Source: Rhizomucor pusillus
Taxonomy: Eukaryota > Mucoromycota > Mucoromycetes > Mucorales > Lichtheimiaceae
NCBI GenBank assembly: GCA_900175165.2
Contig: FWWN02000624.1
Location: 63,231-127,230 of the forward strand
DNA: 64,000 nt
Reading direction: 5' to 3'
The notes under the pieces are model-generated. The model searched no databases and was not told where the DNA came from. It saw only the letters and a program-made list of their open reading frames with translations. Of this stretch, positions 12,681-25,571 are shown piece by piece; within the stretch, counting starts at the first letter, position 1, and the number at the start of each line of letters is the position of its first letter. Position numbers and translations under genes: made by a program.

Positions 12681-14829
12681 CTATGCAATGTTGTTCGTTT
12701 TGGCGTCTGCAGTATCTTCAGTGATGGATGGTTTTTGGAACTTTGCCTTCTTGGTAAGCAAGGCAGAAATGACACCGAAACCTGACGCAACAAGCGGGAT
12801 AATAAAGACATGTAAACTATCCATATAGCATGCGACAATGGTCGGTTTAACATCGGCCGGTAAATTGTGAACGTACAGATAATTGCTGAGGGCATTGTAC
12901 TCGTTTGCAACAGCCAGAGTCTCGTCCAAATGGGCGAATCTTGCTTGAAAGAAAACCTGAAAAAGAGCCTCATAAATGGCAACACCCTAACAACAAATAC
13001 ATCCATGGTTAGGTTCAATTGATATACATTCGATATTACATATAACGTACGACTGACGATGCAAACATAAGGAAAAAGTTAATTCTACAGTAAGCAGTCT
13101 GCAGTTAGAGGCACAAATACGCTGAAAACAATATCATCGAGAAAATACTTGCCATTGCTATGGCGATAGCCATATGTTCCTTTTTACACGCTGTTTGGAC
13201 TGCTAGGACAGCATTTTGCTGCGAGAGACCAAATGCAAGACCTACGTTGCATTTCATTTATGGATGTCGTTAGATCCTGATCCGTAAACTTGTTATTTGA
13301 TAAAACCTACCGCAAAAAACAAGGTATCCAGCTTGCTGACCCCAGTTGCTATGCTGGTTCACGGTGTAAAAGAGTCCATAACCGAGTAGATTTGAGCATG
13401 CGCCGACAACAATGTAAAATTTGATATAAGGAAACCTTGGCAGCAGAAATCCACTGCTGATTGACCCAGCAATTAGTAGCACCATGTAAGGGATGAGGCG
13501 GATACCAGATTCGGTGCTGGAAGCATCAAACACAGCTTGGTACATAATAGGGCCAAAGTACAGCACGCCGATAAAACCTAGGCCGAGACTCACCATGTAG
13601 AAATAGACGGCAATAATAGCTGGTTGAATTATGAGTTGAGGTGGTATAAGCTATGACAAGAAACGAATGAGGTATTGTTCCATTATATATATATATATAT
13701 ATATATATAATGTCTACTTACAGGTTCTGGCCCCACCCAACCCTCGAAGACGATAAGCAAGCACAGGCTGATAGCTGCGCCGACAAACGCTCCAACCGCA
13801 TGAGCTTCACGCCAGCCATACGCAGGACCCCAACTCAGCGCGAGCAATAGACAACAGACGAGAGAAATCGAAAAGATGGTACCGAGCCAATCGATCCGCC
13901 TGGTCTTGGTTATTAAGGATGTATCCAATTCGCGTGGTTCCTTGAAAAGAACAGCCAGGATGGCGATGGTGACGCCGCCAACGATTACGTTAAACCAAAA
14001 GTCCTAGCGCTAAGTGACATGGTCGACAAATGCACCACCTATTTTTCACTCGTTTAGATAATACCATCCAAAGGCAGTTGATTTGTATCCACATACCCAT
14101 AAGCGGACCGATCACACTGCAAAGTCCGTACATAACTGCAAGCAAGGCTTGGAGACGCGGGCGTAATTCATGCGGTGCAATGTCCGTAATAATAATTTAT
14201 AGCATGGCAAAAATACCTCCACCTCCAATGCCTTGTAGAGAGCGCCCTGCTATGACCCCGTTCATTGTCGGGGACGTCACATTGACGAGAGAGCCCAGAA
14301 AGAACAGCCCCAAGCCAAAAAAAAATGATTGCTTTCCTATTCATTTACACGTTTCTTGTAATATTCATGGTCTTCCTGCCCAAAGCATCACAATAAGCGC
14401 CAAATAATTCATACCTGCCGTAAATATCTGAGAACTACGATAGAGGAACAATCTAATTAGAAACTGTTGGCGAACCAACTACTTTAGTTCCTCAGTTACT
14501 CATCCAGCCAGCGGTTGAAAAAGCATTCACTCCAACCATATATATGAAGTCGCAAGCCAGATCTGGTCTCCGGGTGCATTGAGCTCCGTTGAAATCTTGC
14601 CAAGGGCTGGAGCAACAATGGTCGAGTTGACCGAGACCATAAACATCGACAGAACAATGCCAATGATAACCAGTATGAACCGTGCTTGATTAATGAGTTT
14701 TGATCTCACCGCTACCGTGTTGCTGGAATATACCGGGTCATTCTTTGTTTCTTGCTGATCGCCAGCATGCGCTGTCGACGATGGAGATGATATGGTTGCA
14801 TCCTGGCTGTTACTGTTCTTATCGTTCAT
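12681..14829 (-). pseudogene. MFS multidrug transporter (DHA2/14-TM type), disrupted
   Basis: The minus-strand remnant covers a whole major-facilitator gene. The N-terminus (MNDKNSNSQD, then a first TM with IVLSMFMVSVNSTIVAPALG), the motif GRSLQGIGGGGIFAM, the IDWLGTIFSISLVCC segment, YFGPIMYQAVF, and a C-terminus with the VAIYEALFQ/FFQARF signature are all present and separated by plausible introns. Three in-frame stops interrupt it: 14197-14199 (TAA, inside the conserved segment after IFAML), 14010-14012 and 14004-14006 (both TAG, where family members carry Trp in the W-R-W motif before FWFNV). In addition the frame is lost around 14490-14530, where the expected NAFQPLAG...SDIYGR motif is split between frames. 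An intron with a GC donor (ATG|GCAAGT near 13153) seems needed. The family exports drugs or metabolites by proton antiport at the plasma membrane; this copy is probably dead unless the assembly is wrong here. Confidence 0.75.
13684..13709. repeat. (TA)n microsatellite
   Basis: About 13 TA repeats lying inside an intron of the disrupted MFS gene. Confidence 0.9.
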
Positions 14830-16023
14830 GATCCAGAAAAAAAAAAAAAAGATAGGTTGCAGAAGCAAAATCTTTAATGAGGCGCTAACTTTTTATTATT
14901 TCACCCACTTTATAAAAGATCTGAGGCTCCAGTATTTATTGAACTCGGCGTATCGGCTTATAGGAGGATGCTAGGCAACAGTAAGCTTTGGTGATCTATA
15001 CGGAGAAAATGATTCCTGAGCCCGTCGGGTATCTCGGACCGTGTTTCGCTTAAACTTTCGGAAAACCACTTAGAGATACGTGGGATACAGTGGGTCATAG
15101 GATTATGCCAAGCGAGCACGTTGCACAGCTTGTCGCTGACCACCTACTTACAAAAGGAAAGAAACAGATTTCATAATAGAAAGCAGCAACATCAATTTAG
15201 ATATTCTGTTGATTGTCCAATGATTTTCGGCAACAGCAAAGAATGCATGAAATTGCGATGAGTAGGTACGTAGAAATGCGGTTGCATTTACAGGATAGGA
15301 CAGATCAAAACGCGCTGAATTCCTCAGGTATGTTTGTTAACATATTCCCAAATGAAGGCGTTCGCCACATACATCCTTGCCGTTGTCTTCAATGCTCTTA
15401 AGTCAGAATCCTCCCTCCCGATGAGAAACGTGAGAGACTTTCTGCATTTGTCTAGAGACAACTCAATGTAATGTATAAATGTAGCCGATCATATCTGGGC
15501 TACGGCCTGTGCCAAGTGGTTATGCTATGCTGGATGCTAAAACGAGGGATCAGCAGCGAGACAATGAAGTAGTTGGTTGGTTCAGCGTGAGTTGTTTTTC
15601 TGCTTGAAAATATTCAGTAGCGTGTTACTCCTAGGATATCCTGCATATCCTTCGAAAATGGCTTATTAATCCACAGTTGAAGCTTTACACAGAGCAAGGT
15701 GCGACATGCTGCGAACGCGTCCGAGCTCTCGATTTCACTTATCGATTTCAGCAATACCCAATTTCATCTGGGCATTTTTAAGCAAGCAATATCTGTAACT
15801 TCATTTGTATCAGTTTCTTAAGATCACCGCACTGCTATGCTTTGTTGTTTATCCTGCGTTTACGTGAGGGACAAAGTCGCTGCAAACTCTCCTGATATGA
15901 TTGTTGATCTGCAAACTGCGTTTGAAAAAGGCCGAATAAAGATTCCCCGAAAAAGGCAGCGCCCGCTGCCTTCTTTTCTTTCGTACCTTGATTTTCTGTC
16001 AACCCACTTCATCACTAGCAGCA
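14830..16023. other. Intergenic, no gene seen
   Basis: Between the MFS pseudogene start and the thiolase start. Only short open frames. The longest plus-strand frame (15837-16232) runs across the thiolase first exon and first intron in another frame and has no family resemblance. Confidence 0.5.
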
Positions 16024-17598
<1,575 letters not shown>

Positions 17599-18515
17599 AA
17601 GTTGAGGACCTTTTCTAGTAGATAATTGCCATTCTCTTTATTTCTTTTTCTTTCTCGTCTTTGCGTCTAATTCATCCCTAATGTAATTAAAACTGTTCTT
17701 GATGCCCCAGGTTCCTATCCACGTGAGCGAATATATACGTATATGTATACACATGTAATACCTGAAAAAGACTTGCGCAGATTGCCCTCGAGGAACCGTC
17801 ACATCGGCAACAACAGCAATGAAGTTCACCGCACTCAGGACGATCTGCGACGCCAGCACATTGTTACGTGTTATGCCATTATAGTTATATGAATATTGTT
17901 TTTATTACTGTCATATCAAAATTCAAGCATTAAAAATGTTGCAGTATAACACACTGAATTGAAAGTATTGAAGGAAAAAGAAAAACAGATGGGCAGGTCT
18001 TTATAGTGTTAATTATGCTTCTAGCATAACGGCGATGGTGCTTCTTCAAAAGGAAACCAAAATACCAAGCTTTTAATGACAAGAAGCTCTCGCTGAGCAG
18101 TGATACGATAGGAGTCATCTATATAGCAACTAAAAATAATGAAGACTCATGTATAGACACTAGCAGCAATTTTGTCAGTTACGAAAACGACGAGCTTTTG
18201 TATTGTGTTACCCCGTCATTTGGTTATTTAGGAAAGAGTTTATTAATGCTTCTGTTCTTTTGCACACAAAGTGTCAAGGGGATGGGGCGCCCTGCGCCGG
18301 TAGTGGTCCAAGGGTTCACGGGCTAAAAGGTCAGCGCAGGACCCAAAAAAATTGATGATGATGGCTATCTTGCATACATGTATAAAGAGTGGACTTGGCA
18401 AAGCAAAAACAAATATGCTGCATCCCTTTTCCATCTTGCTTCTTGCCTCTTTTTCTTCTTTCCCTCTCTCTCTCGTATTTTCTGCCCTTTCCTTTTGATT
18501 TATACCGCCACATCG
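17599..18515. other. Intergenic, possible short gene relic
   Basis: No clear gene. A minus-strand frame around 17778-17890 (containing LASQIVLSAVNFIAVVADV, followed by a good CAG|GTATTA-type donor near 17763) reads protein-like, but it is short and unrecognised. A TATAAA-like element at 18379 lies about 135 bp upstream of the next gene's ATG. Confidence 0.4.
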
Positions 18516-19376
18516 ATGAACCAGCAAGAGAGTGCCTGGACTATCTACACTGTTGTTCTGCTGCTTCTGGTATTTCCCCTGGCATACAAGAGTCGGTACC
18601 AGCTCGGGTTGCTTCCCTTTCTGATATTCAACATCCTCTCTGCTGTTGCGCTTATTGTCACCCTCGCCGGCAGGTATCACAGTGACACTGTGCTCGCATG
18701 GGCGGATCGAAGCCCTATCATCAACCACATGCCAGTGTTCTCGATTCTGATGTTTGCCGGTATCGTGGAGGGTCAGCTTATCTATTGTCGGCATGTCACG
18801 GTCGCTCTGCAGAACCGCGACCGATGGATCTCCTTGTACGGCAGTGAAAAGAGTCGTCAACGGCGGATAGACCAGCAGCAACAACAACAAAAGAAGAAAT
18901 GGCCGCAGTGGTGCCATGTATCACTTCTCGTTGTCTACATTGCATTTGCGATTGCGTTGCTATGTGTAAGGTTTGCTCTGGAAGACGACTTGGCATCCAC
19001 ACGTGCGATTATGGCGGGCTGCATCGCTGGTTTGGCTGCAGTGGCCGCAGTTCACACCATCGTCAGCTGGTCCTGTTTACGAGGAGGCGGAATGGAACGG
19101 TCCGACATGCTATTTCTCAGAGTCGCACCTTTGCTCTTTTTCGTCGCAATGGCCGGCATGGCCCTTGAGGCATGGTTGTTTTATGCCATGGTTGGTGCAC
19201 ACCACTTTGTCTCCATGGTCGGATGGATCCTGCTCGAAACTTCCACCGTATACCTCCCCATCTCGGCAAACCTCATCCTCTGCATGTTTGTACAACAACT
19301 CTTTCATCTCGATCGACAGTTTCAGCGTCGCACAGAGCAGTTCATGGCACGCCAGACGTTGCCAACTCATTACTGA
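18516..19376 (+). CDS. Seven-TM membrane protein, unknown function
   Basis: Single exon, 286 aa from ATG 18516 (MNQQESAW). An in-frame upstream ATG at 18378 would add a Phe/Leu-rich leader; I prefer 18516 because it gives a clean short extracellular N-terminus. About seven hydrophobic helices are visible: roughly residues 9-26, 31-50, 72-90, 135-155, 163-183, 200-225 and 232-258. A Gln-rich, basic loop (QQQQQQKKK) follows TM3 near residue 125, and a basic tail ends the protein. The layout resembles fungal GPCR-like/THH1-TOM1-type 7-TM proteins, but no diagnostic motif is recognised. It ends 103 bp before the convergent CHERP-like gene. Confidence 0.7.
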   Translation: MNQQESAWTIYTVVLLLLVFPLAYKSRYQLGLLPFLIFNILSAVALIVTLAGRYHSDTVLAWADRSPIINHMPVFSILMFAGIVEGQLIYCRHVTVALQNRDRWISLYGSEKSRQRRIDQQQQQQKKKWPQWCHVSLLVVYIAFAIALLCVRFALEDDLASTRAIMAGCIAGLAAVAAVHTIVSWSCLRGGGMERSDMLFLRVAPLLFFVAMAGMALEAWLFYAMVGAHHFVSMVGWILLETSTVYLPISANLILCMFVQQLFHLDRQFQRRTEQFMARQTLPTHY

Positions 19377-19479
19377 AAATTGACAAAATAAGGTATCCGT
19401 GCCACATTCCCCCTTCCCTCATATTGTATATTTTTTTCTTTTTCCTTTTTCAATCATTTCATATTTTTCATTTCTGGAC

Positions 19480-21294
19480 TTAACGAGGCGGTGATTCTGG
19501 ACAATCTCGCGCTACATGTCCTGTCTGTTGTTGTGTTTTTGGACGAAGTAGTGATAAAAAAGTAGAGAATATCAATATCTATCCTCTGTTTGTTCTCTCT
19601 CGTCTGTCAGTCATGATTTACCTTGGAGCAATTGGAACAAACTTTGCGAGTCGACGACGATCGGTGGTGAGGAGGAAGAGGTGAACGGAACCTTTGCGGA
19701 GGAGACCGAGACCGCGACCGAGACCGCGAGCGCGAGGACGACGACGAGTAGCTACAGCATTCAGTTAGTTTCTACGCTGCACTTGGACCAGCAAGAGTAA
19801 GTGAACCACTTGCCTTCTTTGTCGTCTCCTGCTGCTGGATTTGTAACAATGATGATGGTAACTACGTTCTGGACTGCGGCCACGTCTATCGTAATCACGG
19901 TGGTGACTACTACGGTGTCGGTAATGATGGTGGTGGTATGATGATCGGGATGGTGGTGACGGCGAACGTGATGACGGCGAACGACTTGTCCATCTTCTTG
20001 ACCTCTCTGACGACGATGACGACGACGACAGCGACGATGATGTATTGCTCTGTCGCATCTTTAGATTTTCATAGAATGTATCCAAGTATCCCTTCTCCCA
20101 TCCACTGTGATCCAATTGTGGGTCTTGCGGCTCCTCCAGAAAATTAGATGTGTCTCGTAAATCGAGCTTTGCATAAAAATCATCAATTGCTGGTGTAAGG
20201 GCCTCAATGCGCGCAGCTGTCAGCCGTGCGGTAGGGCGCACTTGAAAAACCTTGATAGGCGCATATGGCGTGCCGCTTGCCTAATAATTTTCGAAATGAT
20301 ACCGCATGAATACAAAGAAGAAAACTTTGGCTCACGCAAACCTTCCGTCAAATATTTTACCTCAATGGCTGGAATCATACAACCAACCGGTAATTCAAAG
20401 TATTGTTTCGGAGGAGTGGACGGCGTAGCTGGTGATGGCGGACGAGGGCGTATGGATGGTCCTGCAGGGATCGATCGACGGGATGGTTGAGTTGGTACGG
20501 CGGCATATTCGTTTCTGATATTGTTGCTGGTGCTGGCAAAATTGCTGCTATTACTTGTAATTGGACTCTGTTGCTGCTGCTGCCACGGTGCTGGAAAAGA
20601 AGTAAGAGGAGCAGCAGCAGCAGCAGCGCTCTCTGTGCTCGCAATTGAAGATGTACTTTGCCGTATCCAGTGCATGATAGGTTTGTTGAAAAATCGCTTG
20701 TCGTCCCATATATTAATAACTTTGTCGACTTTCTTTTGTTCTTCGGTAGTCGCTGCTGCCTGATACGTAAGTTGCAACAAAGGTACAACGTGTGGAATCA
20801 TGGCATCTTTAATCCATTCTCGAACTTTTCGTTCGCTATTCGTTTGTTGCCATACTTGAGTAACCTGCCAAGCACCCATGTTTTCAAGTGAGGTAGCTTA
20901 CCTGTGGTAAAGTACATCATTGATCAGATATACTAAATGTAATCGTTCTGCAAACGCAGATCGCGACTGCGAAAGAGCTAGGATGTATCCCATAACAGCT
21001 GTTATCTGTGGTTCCCTGCGACAGTTCCCAAAAATCCATGTTTTCCCCATCTGTCGATAAAAGTAACTTTAGCTATATTCCTTGCAAACTTGCAAACAAA
21101 AGAAAGACTAGTAATACCTCAATGTTCGCTAGCGAGCAATCGCGCATGACTCTTTCCAGCGTGCTTGCGAGATCCTTCAAAGCATCAAGATCTTGGCCCG
21201 ACTCTGTAAATGCCTGTTGCAGGGCTTTCAACGCTGCTGCCGCCGCTGCTGCTGCTGCCGCTGTTGGTGGTGGTGGATCTTTTGCTGGGTCCAT
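19480..21294 (-). CDS. CHERP-like CID/RS-domain splicing protein with CCHC zinc knuckle
   Basis: Six exons on the minus strand: 21294-21118, 21050-20902, 20835-20361, 20280-19814, 19751-19622 and 19524-19480 (480 aa, all in frame). After a poly-Ala N-terminus comes a CID (RNA polymerase II CTD-interacting/RPR) domain of about residues 60-165: WIFGNCREPQ, LHLVYLINDVLYH, then VREWIKDAMIPHVVPLLQLTY. A central Pro/Ser/Gln linker leads to a segment (AIDDFYAKLDLRD...HSGWEKGYLDTFYENLK) that matches the region after the CID in animal CHERP, a U2-snRNP-associated splicing factor. An RS-rich region follows. The last two exons create CSNCSKTGHVARDC, a perfect C-x2-C-x4-H-x4-C knuckle. Intron 4 uses a GC donor (AAG|GCAAGT). 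Nuclear pre-mRNA splicing is inferred; animal CHERP instead ends in a G-patch and starts with a SURP domain, both absent here. Confidence 0.8.
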
Positions 21295-21417
21295 CTATTT
21301 CTCAAGCAGATCTGGAGAAGACTGACAAAAAATAAAGGTTGCCCGAAATTCGGACGTTCCGCCCGCTTCTTCACTTTGCATATTAATGCCATGGATATTT
21401 ATTATTGACATAGCATG

Positions 21418-21503
21418 ACTAAGGAAGAGGAGACAGAAAGCGAGAGAGAAAAGAGGCGAGAGAGATAGAGAGAAAGAGATAAGGATGGGGAAGGGAGGAA
21501 AAG
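21418..21503. repeat. GA-rich purine tract
   Basis: Imperfect GA/GGAA repeats between the CHERP-like start and the kinase stop; probably UTR or promoter low complexity. Confidence 0.7.
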
Positions 21504-21528
21504 TACATACATGCAAAGAATATAACTC

Positions 21529-22857
21529 TTATACAATGAATCTGCGTGCGTTGACAGGTTTTGGTGGTGATGATGATGATGATGATGAAGAAGAAGCCTC
21601 ATCGAGACGATCAACGTCCAGGTTTTCATTCTGTGTACCGAGTCTGGGTATCCGCAGGTAGGCGTCCGTGCCCCACCCATCCATGGTAACAATGTTGATA
21701 TCACCACCGAAATACTCGGCGTAGACTCGACTCATTGGCAGGCCAATGCCCATGGTCATTCGGTACTGATCGTACTCTGTGATTTTGGCAGCGAAATGGG
21801 AAATATTAACGATATTCCAGAACCGGCCGTGGCCATATGACCAGAGCTGCCTATAGATATCTGCAGATATGCCGCCGCCCTGATCCGATACGCGGAAAAA
21901 TACATCGGTATTGTTGGAGCAAATTGTAACACGAACCGGTGGAGTAGGAGACCCATTGCTGCTGCCGTGCGTCCTCCGTACATGTCGAAATGCATTGGAT
22001 AGAAGTTGATACATAATGTATTCAATGTGGTCGTAAATATAAGTGAACCAAACATCGTCTCCCTCGATGATCAGTTGCGGGCTGGATTCGTCTGCATCGA
22101 GGTGCGCTCGGGCCACTGCAGCGCACTGGTTAATTGTCTTGTAAGCCGAGCAATTGCTGAATACAGTAGATCCATGTGAGGCGGCATGTGACGAGGGTCG
22201 CAGCTGGTGGGACAGTGCAAGGTGCTGTTCAGCAAGTACTCGTCTCGAGATGCGGGAACGCAACGTAGCGTTCATGAATCGATCCATTCTATCTGGTGGT
22301 ATATGCTTTCCGCACTCGGAGATGCCCAGAGCTAGCCGTGGTATAACAACCATATGTGCTTCAAGTGATTCGTCTAGTATGCGACAAAATGCATCATTTT
22401 CCTCCGAAGTTCGGATCGGCGGCACTTTGCGCAGACGCTCAAAAGCTTGCCAGTACAGATCATAGACATATTGGATGTGTGGGTTGGTGCCAACGATGAA
22501 AGGGAGCTTTTGAAATTCACGGATGCGGTGGGATATGCGGATGGGTAGTTCTTGACGGACATAGTTTGCAGATTTTAACAGTCTATCGGTATTCATATGA
22601 CGTTCGTAAAATAAAAGTTGCCGTAGAGTAATTGGTGTCTGGCTCTGCTGTACATATCGATCCAATGTCTTGTTTCGATAAAAATGTTGCGTCGACTCGG
22701 CATGCAAAGACGACCCTGGCGGTGGAGGTTTGTAACCAGCAGAGACAGAAGAAGACAGCGTCTGCGCATTCCTTGCCGCAGTGGCCACCTGCCTCCGTCT
22801 TAAAATTGACGAACACGATCTTGCTGAAGGGTGTAGGTGGATATGTGATCGTTGCAT
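21529..22857 (-). CDS. Mitochondrial protein kinase of PDK/BCKDK family
   Basis: Intronless, 442 aa. The Arg/Ser-rich N-terminus (MQRSHIHLHPSARSCSSILRRR) has mitochondrial presequence character. An all-helical N-domain starts near TPITLRQLLFYERH and matches the regulatory domain of pyruvate dehydrogenase kinases and branched-chain alpha-ketoacid dehydrogenase kinases. The GHKL ATPase domain shows the N-box (YQLLSNAFRHVRR), G1 (DQGGGI) and G2 (MGIGLPMSRVYAEYFGGD) motifs. These kinases phosphorylate the E1 alpha subunit and switch off the dehydrogenase complex in the mitochondrial matrix; yeast relatives are Pkp1 and Pkp2. The N-box reads SNAFRH rather than the canonical KNAMRAT of animal PDKs, so which dehydrogenase is the target is open. 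The C-terminus carries an Asp/Ser-rich tail. Confidence 0.9.
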   Translation of the reverse strand: MQRSHIHLHPSARSCSSILRRRQVATAARNAQTLSSSVSAGYKPPPPGSSLHAESTQHFYRNKTLDRYVQQSQTPITLRQLLFYERHMNTDRLLKSANYVRQELPIRISHRIREFQKLPFIVGTNPHIQYVYDLYWQAFERLRKVPPIRTSEENDAFCRILDESLEAHMVVIPRLALGISECGKHIPPDRMDRFMNATLRSRISRRVLAEQHLALSHQLRPSSHAASHGSTVFSNCSAYKTINQCAAVARAHLDADESSPQLIIEGDDVWFTYIYDHIEYIMYQLLSNAFRHVRRTHGSSNGSPTPPVRVTICSNNTDVFFRVSDQGGGISADIYRQLWSYGHGRFWNIVNISHFAAKITEYDQYRMTMGIGLPMSRVYAEYFGGDINIVTMDGWGTDAYLRIPRLGTQNENLDVDRLDEASSSSSSSSSPPKPVNARRFIV

Positions 22858-23992
22858 GACAGGAGGGGAATAAAGACGTGGAAGAAGGGACAGCAGTTGG
22901 TCCTGAAACTGAGCTTAATGAATAATGGTGGTCCCCGCTTAATCGCTTTTCTGAGTGAGATAGTCCGCTTTTGCTTGAATATATATAGAGGAGGAGCTTT
23001 GATCGGTTGTTGTTTTCCAGACCAGTCGGGGACCTGTAGCTTTTAGACGATAGCTTTGAGTTATAGGATAGTGGTTTAGGACACACTGAAAGGTCCACAA
23101 TGTTTGTTATTTGGGTTCTTGCTTGACCCCAGGCATGTCAATATGGCGATAGCACTCAAAAGTGGTTGGTCGCTTGACTGTGACTCACAAGGCACGGGCC
23201 CACTCGGAGAAACGACGACGGAACATCCGTAACACTTTTAACTTTACATCGAGCAAGCCACGGCTGTAATATAATACTCGCACGCCACCGACATAGATCA
23301 GGATCTTCATGCCTGGCACAAAGTTGCGATTATCCAAATATCCTTTTTTGGTACGATTATTTCATTCATACAATGTCCGTTCACGCCTTTGTTCGATCTG
23401 CAAGACAATTGGACTTTTAGTAATATGAAGATCAGCGTGATCTTTTTAGGTTGAAATAAACTTTGGATCATGTGAGACTTTTCATTCTTTTATGATATAT
23501 CACTTAAAAAAGAAAGAAAGAAAGGAAGAAAGAAGGGAAAGGGTGAGGGAAAGCTAGTAAAACACTGCATAGAAGAAGGGAAGGGAAGAATATATATATA
23601 TATATNNNNNNNNCAGAAAGAAAGAAGAAAGAAAAAGAAGGTTTTGCATACATAGGTCGATGTCAGATCAATATGTGCAAGAAAGTAGAATAGATGGTCT
23701 GTAGAAAAAACAAGGGGAAGAAGATAAAAGTGGCAAGTAATAGGATTGCGGGATTTTTCAGGATGTGTGCGTGTACGTGTTGTTGCATGCTATATATATA
23801 AAGTGGTGAGACGGTGGTGGTGGTGTATAGGATTTCGAGGTGTTGATTTCCTGTTGTGTGCGTGAGAGTATATATGTGTCATTTTTTTGTTTGGTAGTAG
23901 TAGTAGTAGTTGTTGTTGTTGTTGAAAGGAAATGGTCGTAATAGGACATATATGTAAATATAAATGTAGGAGAATATCCCAACCGTGTTAAA
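22858..23992. other. Intergenic with purine tracts and an unresolved (TA)n
   Basis: 1.1 kb between two minus-strand genes. It holds the promoter of the PDK/BCKDK-type kinase, a GAAA/GGAA-rich tract at about 23504-23640, a (TA)n run and an 8-N ambiguity, and (GTA)n/(GTT)n repeats near 23897-23923. No gene seen. Confidence 0.6.
23591..23613. repeat. (TA)n microsatellite ending in 8 N
   Basis: TA repeat at 23591-23605 directly followed by N at 23606-23613; the true repeat length is unresolved in this assembly. Confidence 0.9.
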
Positions 23993-25571
23993 TCATGAAG
24001 ATGCGGTGGCCAAGTCGGCTTCCGATTGAATATTGATAAAGTTGCTGTCAGTTGCATGTCGTACTGATAAGAAAGATTGCAAAGACGGGTCTGGGAGGCA
24101 GGCAGCCAGCTGATCTTTCGTGACTCGATTAAGTTCCAAGTGTCTCAGGACATCAGCGTCTTCGTACACCACTCTGTGGTCTGCTGCAGCGTACTCAATT
24201 TCAGCGCTGCGGCTAAGTTATTCGAATGGTGGTGGTGGTGTTAGCCAGATGAGTTTAATGAAATACAGTGTTTCCGGTTACTTACCCGTCACCAGCAATG
24301 TTAACTTGGAGATCTTTGCGGCTAGGACATGCAACGATAAAGAACGGCAAGGGGATCTTTTGATCTTCACTGACTAGCTGAGGTGAATGCTGATTGCGCC
24401 AGACGAGGTTGCAGACTTGCAAATGCTGCGCAAGCTTGTCGCGGATCAAACCGTTTGTCTGATCCAAGGAGGTCAAGAGTTGCGCTTGAAGACGCTGTAC
24501 AAAATGCGCGCGCGCGCGAAAACAGCCGTTAGTTACCATGCATATTCTACATGTCATCTCAGGTATTCAAAGTAAGTACCTCCTCTTCTTCCAATTGACG
24601 CTGGAGCTCTAGATACCGATCTTCCTCTGGTTCTGAGCCCAGTGGCGATTGTTGTTGCTGATAGTCAGCTTGTTGGTAGCAGGATGATATTCCAAGCCAC
24701 TTGATTTGTTTCTTGTCCTTGGCAATGATACCCATTGCCATTAGCACGTTCAATGCATCGTACACCCGTCGACGAATGTTCTTTTGATCAAAGGATCGTT
24801 TCTATAGGACCCACCAGCATACTCTGTTAGTCCACTTAATTGGAAAAAATTCCAAAAATGAAAAAGACCGGGTCTTACATCGCCTCCTTCAAGTTCAGCG
24901 CTAGCACGGATATCCAACGCCAACTCGTCAGCTACCTCGTTGTACGTCGTGATACCCTTTTCCGCCACCTTATCGCAGACTTGTTTGCTGAAATGGCGCA
25001 GACCCTTGTTGGCGCGAACGGGCTGCTGCTGGCGCTGGTGCTGGTGGTGGGCATTGTCATTGATCGTATTGACAACACTAGCATTGTTGCTACGGGATCC
25101 TTGGTGGCACTTGCGCTTTTTAGGCGCGCTGGGCTCCGTTGACCTTGGTCGGCCACGCTTGAGCGATGATGAACAAGTATCGGATTCGGAGTTAAGAATG
25201 GAAGCGATGGAGCCCTTCCGGCTGGACGACGACGAGTCCTCGTCCTCGCGTGGCGAGCCGTGGTCCGTGAGCAGCGGTGGCGGCGGCGAAGAAATTACAT
25301 TCTGCAGAGGCGGCAGACTGTAGCCAAACGATGGTAAATCTCGATCAGTTTGCAGAAGCGGTCTGAGCTCTGGTGTCGATGATTTCTCAAACAACCACTC
25401 GTTGCTACGCCGATACCGCGGCGGACGTTGATCGAGGAAAACTGACGGCAGTTTGGTTGGCGGGAGGCCGTGGTGAGGCTGAATGTACGTTGTCAAAGGC
25501 GGGGACAGCAATGAAGGTGTTGGTGGCGAGTTGAAGGGAACAAAAGCGGATGTAGTAGTAATAGTAGACAT
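23993..25571 (-). CDS. DP-family (E2F dimerisation partner) transcription factor
   Basis: Four exons on the minus strand: 25571-24879, 24801-24580, 24494-24286 and 24212-23993; 447 aa, all in frame. After a 170-residue disordered N-terminus with a basic cluster (KRGRPR, PKKRK), the winged-helix DNA-binding domain runs from [28 protein letters not shown] into [20 protein letters not shown], followed by [11 protein letters not shown]. The [14 protein letters not shown] helix is the DP-type DNA-recognition helix that pairs with E2F to bind TTTSGCGC sites. Downstream lies a Gln/Glu-rich leucine-heptad coiled coil ([23 protein letters not shown]) and the marked-box-like DP C-terminus ([21 protein letters not shown]...[20 protein letters not shown]). 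The expected role is control of G1/S genes in the nucleus. Yeasts have replaced E2F/DP with SBF/MBF; early-diverging fungi keep it. Confidence 0.93.

Noticed and set aside
18243..18917. 224-codon minus-strand frame
   Set aside because: Antisense to the 7-TM gene with low-complexity Lys/Glu stretches; shadow frame.
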